From: Mucor racemosus
Lineage: Eukaryota; Mucoromycota; Mucoromycetes; Mucorales; Mucoraceae
Direction: 5' to 3'
DNA length: 64,000 nt
NCBI GenBank assembly: GCA_027405735.1
Contig: JAPEHQ010000007.1
Location: 2,443,001 to 2,507,000 of the forward strand
Below are positions 57,424 through 64,000 of this stretch, in pieces. Position 1 is the stretch's first letter. Every line of letters begins with the position of its first letter. Under the pieces are notes generated by a model. That model was not told the DNA's origin. It did no database searches and saw nothing but the letters and a program-made list of their open reading frames with translations. Position numbers and translations under genes: made by a program.

Positions 57424-58632
57424 TTATGCAAATAAGCTTTCTTCGAAAAGAGTCAAACGCCGAATCAACGGTTTTGCATTATATGGAAACCCATTACCTT
57501 CTAAAACGAGCAATGTGTTTGCAATGATTGTTTGTATGGTATCCATGTCATTACCAAGATCACTATTTGATTTCTTGAATGATTCAATGTGTTGAGTGGC
57601 ATATATAATATAGCGATGGAAGTAAGTAATAAATCCAGAATCGTTCTCTAAAAGGAGGTCTACTAGAATATCATGTGTATTTCCACATCGTTGAATGAAA
57701 AAGAGAAATACAGTGTGTGGATTAATATCTATCGTTGACAAAAACAAGGCATTGTCTTGTTGTTGTTGCTGGTATATTGAAAGCACGTTATCTAAGATTT
57801 GTACAGTATCATCATCGTTTGCACAGCAAATATCAAATAATAGTTCTTTCGGATCGTATATGTGATTGCGTAGGTATAAATCTAGACATTGTAAATTAAC
57901 ATTTGATCCCAATACTGGCCATTCTGATTTACCTTTGATTTCTTTTATTAGTGAAGGATAATTTTCTCCTTGTTTTAGAAATACAGCAAATATGATTTGA
58001 ATGAGCCACCTAATTGTGCTGCGATCATGAACCATTATTGTTGATGAATTATCGCTGTTAAAATAGAATTCCGTATATTCATGGGATCTGATCTTTTCTA
58101 TATCTGCTCGGGTCATCTGTGCACGGCATTGTTGAATATAAAGTATCAATTTATCAACAATAATACTACTTTCATTGTCGTTTATACGGGATAAAAGACG
58201 GCAGCATAGTTCCATAGATTTGCGGCAAATGTAAATCTTGTGATGCGACCATAAGGGGCATGCAATAGAAATGAATCGAATATATTGTGATGTAGAAAAA
58301 GAGGATAAAGAGTCATGTTTGATAAGGTCAATCATACAAATCAACAATGAATACGATAGCGTGGTAATTTTTTCGTCGTTGGCTTGGTTAATAATGAGTT
58401 GAGCTAATTGTGGATAAAGTGATTGAGCTGCACAGGCGGAATAAAAAGTGGAGGAACATGCACGACCATGTTTAAAGATGAAATGAATCAAATCAAGATC
58501 TTTTTCTAGCTCTTTCTCGGTTGAATCATTCCATTGTACAATTTTAGTTTGTAATATCTTGATACTTGAAGTTGTATGTCGAGTAATTTGAGATAAAATC
58601 TGTTGATTTTTGTGATATTGATCAAAATCCAT
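57424..58632 (-). CDS. Lines-like protein
   Basis: Uninterrupted 402-residue gene with no introns. The sequence is helical throughout with no signal peptide or membrane helix. The C-terminal third contains LLFDICCANDDDTVQILDNV, NPHTVFLFFIQRCGNTHDIL and VDLLLENDSGFITYFHRYIIYA, the pattern of the Lines family (animal LINS1), where a 'D-LL--D--F--Y--RYL' motif is typical. Function in fungi is not known; in animals Lines proteins are linked to segment patterning and Wnt signalling. A Gln run (QQQQQ) near residue 290 is local. The gene is divergent from NF-YA, with 321 bases between. Family call rests on C-terminal motifs and length; an unrelated ARM-type helical protein is possible. Confidence 0.55.
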   Translation of the reverse strand: MDFDQYHKNQQILSQITRHTTSSIKILQTKIVQWNDSTEKELEKDLDLIHFIFKHGRACSSTFYSACAAQSLYPQLAQLIINQANDEKITTLSYSLLICMIDLIKHDSLSSFSTSQYIRFISIACPLWSHHKIYICRKSMELCCRLLSRINDNESSIIVDKLILYIQQCRAQMTRADIEKIRSHEYTEFYFNSDNSSTIMVHDRSTIRWLIQIIFAVFLKQGENYPSLIKEIKGKSEWPVLGSNVNLQCLDLYLRNHIYDPKELLFDICCANDDDTVQILDNVLSIYQQQQQDNALFLSTIDINPHTVFLFFIQRCGNTHDILVDLLLENDSGFITYFHRYIIYATQHIESFKKSNSDLGNDMDTIQTIIANTLLVLEGNGFPYNAKPLIRRLTLFEESLFA

Positions 58633-58953
58633 AATCTAGAGAAATGTCTGTATCACTTTGCGTTCAATCTCAGGTGAAGTAATCAAAATTTTCATCGATG
58701 ACGTGTTGATCAAACGAGCAAAGGCCCCCAATGTTCGTCGAATTAAAAGCCTTTTTCTTATACTGATAGCTCTCCTCCTTTTTGTTGTTCTTTTTTATTT
58801 TGTTTTCCTTTTGATTGGGAGAAACCATTGTCCTATCATATTTGCTCTTCACTATAAACTTGACAGGTCTCACTCTCCGCAAAATATATAATTTGCTTAT
58901 TGTAATCAATCAAAAAATAAACTTCATATAGATTCAAGCAAGACTTAGAAAAA
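58633..58953. promoter_or_regulatory. Divergent promoter, Lines-like and NF-YA genes
   Basis: About 320 bases between two start codons. No clear TATA box or CCAAT motif stands out in it; A/T-rich near the NF-YA start. Confidence 0.4.
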
Positions 58954-59833
58954 ATGAATACTTATAGCGATAATACTGCCCAAAACCAACAGTTGCAAGC
59001 CACATCTCAACCAGCTACTTCGGAATCTATGGTAAGTAAATTGTGTAGATATGATGTGATGGTGGGAAGAGAGGGAGAGAGAGAGAGAGAGAGAGACTTA
59101 TTCGCAATGTTTCTAGACTGAAGCTCACGGCTCTCCATTGGCTTATCAGAGACAGGCACAACAGCAACCTCAACAACACCTTAACTACCCTCAACAACAC
59201 GTTACAATGGTAAACTAGACGAAAATTTTTCTCGTTATATAATCAATGAAAATTTACGTTTATATATTATAGCCTGGTGGTATGTTAACTGCTCAAGCTG
59301 GTCAAGGTAACCTTATATATAAACAAATAAAGATAGATGGGAAAGAAATTGATTGAAATAATATTAGTTGTACCTGCTGCTCCTCCAGTGGTTGAGGAAG
59401 AACCTTTATACGTAAATGCAAAACAATATCATCGCATTCTCAAAAGACGTGCCGCTCGTCTTAAGCTTGAAGAATTGCATAAATTAGAAAGAACAAGAAA
59501 GCCATATCTTCATGAAAGTAGACATAAGCATGCTATGCGTCGTCCTAGAGGTCCAGGTGGAAGATTTTTAAGTAAGTTCTATTTGTGCGATTAAATTATC
59601 CCAAATAATATGTTGACAAAAAATTAATAGCTGCTGCTGAAATCGCTGAATTACAAAAATCTGGTAAATTACCCACTGATGATATGTTAAATGCCTCAAA
59701 AGAGAACACTACTCCTTCTCCATCAAATCAACAACAACAACAACAACAACAACAACAGCAGCAACAGCAACAACAACCTCAACAACAACAAGCATCTCAA
59801 CAACCTCAACAACATATTAACCTTCAAACATAA
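58954..59833 (+). CDS. HAP2: CCAAT-binding factor subunit NF-YA / HAP2
   Basis: Sequence-specific subunit of the NF-Y/HAP CCAAT-binding complex; it acts in the nucleus with the HAP3/HAP5 histone-fold pair. Exons: 58954-59031, 59117-59209, 59273-59306, 59368-59571, 59631-59833, giving about 203 residues. The core domain spans residues about 74-134: the subunit-interaction helix [20 protein letters not shown], the linker LKLEELHK, and the DNA-binding segment [23 protein letters not shown]. The next exon restores LTAAEIAEL. The N and C termini are Gln-rich. A GA microsatellite lies in intron 1 (about 59070-59096). A 34-base third exon is easy to miss. The stop is only 75 bases from the convergent RA-PH gene's stop. 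Confidence 0.95.
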
Positions 59834-59908
59834 ACACTATTTTTTTTTCCATCTATTATATTTGAAAGACATAAAACATATAAAAATAAATATAAAATCT
59901 ACACAAAT

Positions 59909-62310
59909 TTATTTTCTTGTTGTGGGAGAATCGAAATTTAGTAATGGTTTAACGTGTCTACCATACGCTTCTCTTGTTGTATGGATCCTTTCTTGCGCAT
60001 TATTTAGTTGTAATAACGTAGTATTATTGTTGTGATTATTATTATTCAACAAGGAAGCAGCAGCAGATGGCGCTGTTGCTGGTGGAGGAGAAATAGGTAA
60101 AGATGCAATAGCCGCATTATTTGGTAATGGAACATCGTGGTGTTGTAATCTTTTGCCTCCAGTAGGTTTTCTTCGGAGTGATACATGACGGCGATGAGAA
60201 GATGGTTCTTCAGAAGTGTTGTTGTTATTCGATGATGAAGAAACCTCTCGTACACTTTTAGATCTAGTCATTTTTATATTGCTATGCTCTTTTTGATCAA
60301 GCAATGAGCCCTTAGCAAATTTAACACTATCATCAATTTGAATCAACGTTGAAGATTCTTCGTGTTGTTGCTGTTGCTGTTGTCTTTGTAACGATTCCTG
60401 TTGTTGTTGTTGTTGCTGTTGTTGTCTATAAAAGATTTGTTCTGCTTGTTCTTCTTTAGCCAATAGCGATCCTTTTGCAAATGTTGGTTGAGCATTACAA
60501 TCAATGAGAGGCCCATCTGTAGTAGTTGTTGTAGTGGGGTTATTTTCTGAATCAGCATTATTTTTAGTAGTTGTGGGATTTCGAGTAAGACCACCACGTG
60601 TAGTTCCGCTTCTACCCAACGAACGTTTGGTACCATCTTGTTCTATACGACGAGTAGATTCACTTCTAGGTAAACTAGGTACAGATGGCGGTGCTGTTGT
60701 AGCATGTTTTGTGTGATCATCTGATTTTAAATCTCTTGTAGATTTATGTCTACGTACAGTGGTATTATTATTAGTAGTTGTAGGTTGTTGAGAATCATCT
60801 AAAGCGCTTTCTAGAGAAATGTGAGCCAATGGATTTGCCACTCTATTAGGGTGGTACTGATACTGAATATTGCTCTATAAATAATATGAGTTTGTCTACT
60901 TTTTGTATATTAAATTGTGTGTTACCTTGGTACATCGGATACTTAGTACCCAATCCTTCATATCTTCTTGATCCTCCACTGCCAAGAATCGCATATAATC
61001 ACTTTCTTTTTCAAAGATGCTTGATTTATCTTGTGCTCTAATTGCAAATACAAATGGTGTAGGACTAATTCTAATTGGTTGAAGGAGTGTATAGACATCA
61101 TATGTAGCCAAGTGACATAAAATAGATGAGGAAGATCCCTTTTTTTTTTGAGGAAAATGGTTAAAACATATAATTATGATTGATTACCCATACCATACCT
61201 TGTTATCTTTTGAATGATGAATCGCATTATCCTTGATAAAACAATATCTTTTTTGCCATTTTCCCTTTTTATACTCTATAGATAGCCAACCATGCATTGG
61301 AGGGATTTTTTTCTGTAAAATACTCTATATATACAATATCAAGTTTTAATATGTGTATCTCTCCCTATTAAAATATACCACTCCTTACCACTGAAGTTAA
61401 AGTATAATGGTATGAGTATTTCTTGACTAGGAGAGCATTACTTGCATCAGGTTCCCAAACACTTAGAACATCTAAAACAATTTCCCATTCACGAAGAGGT
61501 CTTTCTATATAGATTCAATACAATCAATACATTACAATCATTAACATATAAATCCAACCGTACCGACGCCATGTTGATTATCAATCTCAAACAAACTCCA
61601 ATCGTCCGTATTATCCAGCAAACCCTTCCTTTTTAAATATTGTACAACCATTGCTGTTGTCAAAAGATTACTTAGTTGTACAACTTTATGATTTTTGGCA
61701 TCATCAATATAAATTCTGGTCGTTAAGGTTTTTAATGGTACGGTTTGTATACGACCTGTACTAACCATATTTGAAGATTTATAGTCTTCGGGAGCAGTAG
61801 CTGTAGTGGTAGACTAAATTACAAATATATATTAAATACATGTAATATTTAATTAGCTTTAAAAGAATACCTCTACTATCGCTTTGCTTTCATTAGTGTC
61901 ATTATCCAACACTGCCCAAGCTCTTTGCATTGCGAATCGAAGTTCTTCATCTTCTGGTGTAGGTAATGGTGGAGCTGCTTGATCCCTTCTTCTTCTGTTG
62001 ATTCCAGTACTACTACTGCTTCTCAATGATTTAGATTGACTAAGATTAACTAATGGTTTTTCGTTGGTTGGACGACGAGCAGTTGCTGATCTTTGTAATA
62101 TACTGCCTATGCAAATATTATCCTCTCGAGATTCATCATCACTATCCATTTGTTGTGAATGTGAAGGTATTGCACGCGTTTTGTAATGCTGCAGGGGAAC
62201 ATTATCTGAATTATTTGTACGATTATCCGGTTGTTGAATTTTACGATATCGTATTTCTAATATTGTTTGTTGAGATTATCAAATTATGCTTTTATATATC
62301 AAAAAATCTT

Positions 62311-62352
<42 letters not shown>

Positions 62353-62575
62353 CCTGTGTTTGAAGGATCAGCTTGATTTTCATTCATGTTCTGTGTATAA
62401 AAGGAAAGAAAGAGGGAAAAAGGCAAATATAAAAACAGGAGGTGCAAAAATAGAATAAAAATAAAGCTATTATTATCAATTTTATTTCACTCAATTTCTT
62501 TGTAACCCTTACCAAAGTGAAATCTTGTACTTGCTTCTCCAAGTCACGAAGCATATGATCAATGTCGTTTGTCAT
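59909..62575 (-). CDS. RA-PH adaptor protein (RIAM/lamellipodin/Grb7-like)
   Basis: Eight exons: 62513-62575, 62354-62390, 61871-62256, 61564-61813, 61389-61504, 61199-61324, 60926-61138, 59909-60874, giving 718 residues. A Ras-associating domain follows an acidic, Ser-rich start, with TTRIYIDDAKNHKVVQLSNL, TTAMVVQYLKRKGLLD, and DDWSLFEIDNQHGV-ERPLRE. It is followed by a PH domain, PPMHGWLSIEYKKGKWQKRY, then PFVFAIRAQDK and the helix EDMKDWVLSIRC. This RA-PH tandem is that of the MRL and Grb7/10/14 proteins, which link Ras/Rap GTPases to membranes and actin. The C-terminal 320 residues are Gln/Asn/Ser-rich and disordered; no SH2 domain. The start ATG at 62575 is the first, with a hydrophilic coiled helix MLRDLEKQVQDF. 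Intron 2 has a 39-base T tract on the plus strand. Confidence 0.75.
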
Positions 62576-62826
62576 GATAGCTTTTTTTCTTCCCTTTGTT
62601 TTGTATATAATGAGAGAGAAAGAGAGAAGGAAAGAAAAGATAAAAGATATACAAGGTTTTTATAGATCGTAAGATTTTCCATTAAAAAGGAGTTGAAAAC
62701 AAAGAATAATATATAAAATAAACCTTAGCTTCTATTGTTACTGTATTACAAAAAAAAAAAAAAAAAAGCTTAATAAACAGTTGATATTCTGTAAAGACTT
62801 GAATTTCCATTGAATAATGCAGCAAC

Positions 62827-64000
62827 TTAACAAAACTACGCAAAGACATAGCAATTAGATATATCCTAATTGATCATATTTTTAAATATATACCTTCCAA
62901 TGATTGCCACAATTAACACATGTAACAAATGTAGTCATAGGCTCATCTGCACTTCTCGTTTGCATTTGAAAATAAGTACATTTCCTTCCGCGACATTTTC
63001 CGCAACGAAACATGTCGGTTTCTGCTTGTGCAGATTCTGCTCCTCTTGCTTTAAATAAAGCTTCTTCTGCTAATTTGCGGTCTCTTTGTTTTGATTCTTC
63101 AGAAGCCATGTCCTGTGTGTGTGTGTGTACATTAGATATATATATATATGTAAAGTAGATACATTTGTATACACATTACCTCCACACTCATCGTACATAA
63201 AGTCGCAATTGATATTTCCCCCGTAACAACGCCTTCTCTCAATGCAGGATTCGTTTGACTCTTCAAATTCAAAGCAAGTGAACGTGCCTTGGTTTTGTAA
63301 TTTTCTTTCACTGATTTGTCATACAATGCAAATAATTGTTTTTCAATAGCAACAGCTCTTTTTACTAATAAATTACCATCTAAATTTAAATTTTACAGTT
63401 TTATGAGTTCCTTTTCTATCTCTCTCCCCTTGAATTATATTAATGTTATTTATTACCTGCATAGCTTCCTAATCCGATAGATGAATACATGAGTTCAATT
63501 GTTTTATCTCGTGGTGGGTTATCTGTGGAGACATATTCAATATCATCAGATTTTATAGTTCTGGTTATTAGATCAATAGATGTTCGTCTTGAAGGGGGAA
63601 AAGCTCCCGAAGATGAAGCTGCTGTAGATGTTGATATAATAGCTATAATATGTATGATATAAATAAAATTAATTTAATTTATGAAGAAAAAGTTATAAAT
63701 AAAATAAAATAAAGTATATTTAGTTACAGGAATTGGATGATCTTCTTGAGGAACTGGTGCCATTTTCAGTAGCTCCCACATCCTGTTTCCATTTTCTGAC
63801 AGTTTCTTTGGCTTTTTGTGACACATTGTTGTCAGAAAATGATCGTAATTTCCCAACCACTTTTCCAATGTCTGCTTGCTAAAATGTGTGATATTATCAA
63901 TCAAGTTAACAAACATATACATATTCATCAACTATTCATTACGTGCCCTTAAAATCAATGCTGTTGCTTTAATTTGTTTCAGTTGATCAAGAGTATCTAA
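62827..64000 (-). CDS. DST1: Transcription elongation factor TFIIS (N terminus outside window)
   Basis: Rescues backtracked RNA polymerase II by stimulating transcript cleavage. Exons seen: 63943-64000 (continues off the right edge), 63728-63874, 63457-63642, 63180-63379, 62894-63112, 62827-62835. Domain I (LW): LDQLKQIKATALILR, DIGKVVGKLRSFSDNN, KAKETVRKWKQDV. A Ser-rich linker follows; then domain II: KTIELMYSSIGLG, LLVKRAVAIEKQLFALYDKS, NYKTKARSLALNLK, LREGVVTGEISIATL. Domain III is a zinc ribbon, C-GKCRGRKCTYFQMQTRSADE to TCVNCGNHWK, with the catalytic acidic pair (SADEP). The last exon is nine bases (Phe-Cys-stop), restoring the family's usual C-terminal FC. Acceptor of the second exon may be 63874 or 63871. 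Confidence 0.92.

Noticed and set aside
63674..63931. 85-residue ORF at the TFIIS locus
   Set aside because: It is a shifted frame; the neighbouring frame gives the LW domain (DIGKVVGKLRSFSDNN) with proper splice sites.

Overview
The window looks like nuclear DNA of an early-diverging filamentous fungus, most likely Mucoromycota (Mucorales-like). Reasons: very high A+T, many short GT-AG introns (about 55-75 bases), poly-Gln/Asn proteins encoded by CAA/CAG runs, a CreA/Mig1 regulator, a PTS2-bearing thiolase, and long blocks of decayed transposons between compact gene islands. The species call is inference; there is no rRNA or mitochondrial marker here.

Gene islands. (1) 3.2-7.8 kb: ATG7 (10 exons, minus) and a CreA/Mig1-like C2H2 repressor (plus). 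(2) 14.0-20.8 kb: protoporphyrinogen oxidase HEM14 (3 exons, minus), a short unknown ORF just upstream of it, a broken unknown ORF at 16.5-17.2 kb, and a 6-exon eIF4E-transporter (4E-T)-like protein with 44 consecutive Gln. (3) 34.1-39.4 kb: an EFM4/METTL10-type lysine methyltransferase (minus), a bZIP factor that after splicing carries a transmembrane helix and an ATF6-like lumenal region (plus), and peroxisomal 3-ketoacyl-CoA thiolase (minus). (4) 57.4-64.0 kb: a Lines-like protein (minus), NF-YA/HAP2 (plus), a RA-PH adaptor of RIAM/lamellipodin/Grb type (minus), and TFIIS/DST1 (minus, running off the right edge). Exon joins were worked out by hand; all reading frames close, so the gene models are coherent.

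Repeat blocks. 0-1 kb, 12.2-13.8 kb, 20.9-33.1 kb and 40.8-57.2 kb are mobile DNA. At least six kinds are visible: family A, an unclassified repeat with a conserved ~70-residue ORF; family X, large elements with CACTACGGCCGA-type ends that carry a decayed dynein-intermediate-chain-like WD40 fragment and another conserved ORF; a second CACTA-type element (49124-52955, TSD AGT) with subterminal GCACGC motifs and an internal 104-bp satellite; twin 148-bp CACTATG MITEs with 3-bp TSDs; a dead Tc1 element with ~212-bp inverted repeats; a 950-bp TA-flanked element holding a tRNA-Thr-like relic; and solo LTRs with 5-bp TSDs, one nested in another. Several junctions show that elements have recombined with each other.

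The host genes do not form one pathway; they are housekeeping and regulatory genes (autophagy, heme synthesis, carbon repression, translation control, ER stress, beta-oxidation, CCAAT-box transcription, transcript elongation). The most unusual are the membrane-anchored ATF6-like bZIP, whose first intron cuts the membrane helix, and the gene-fragment-carrying CACTA family.
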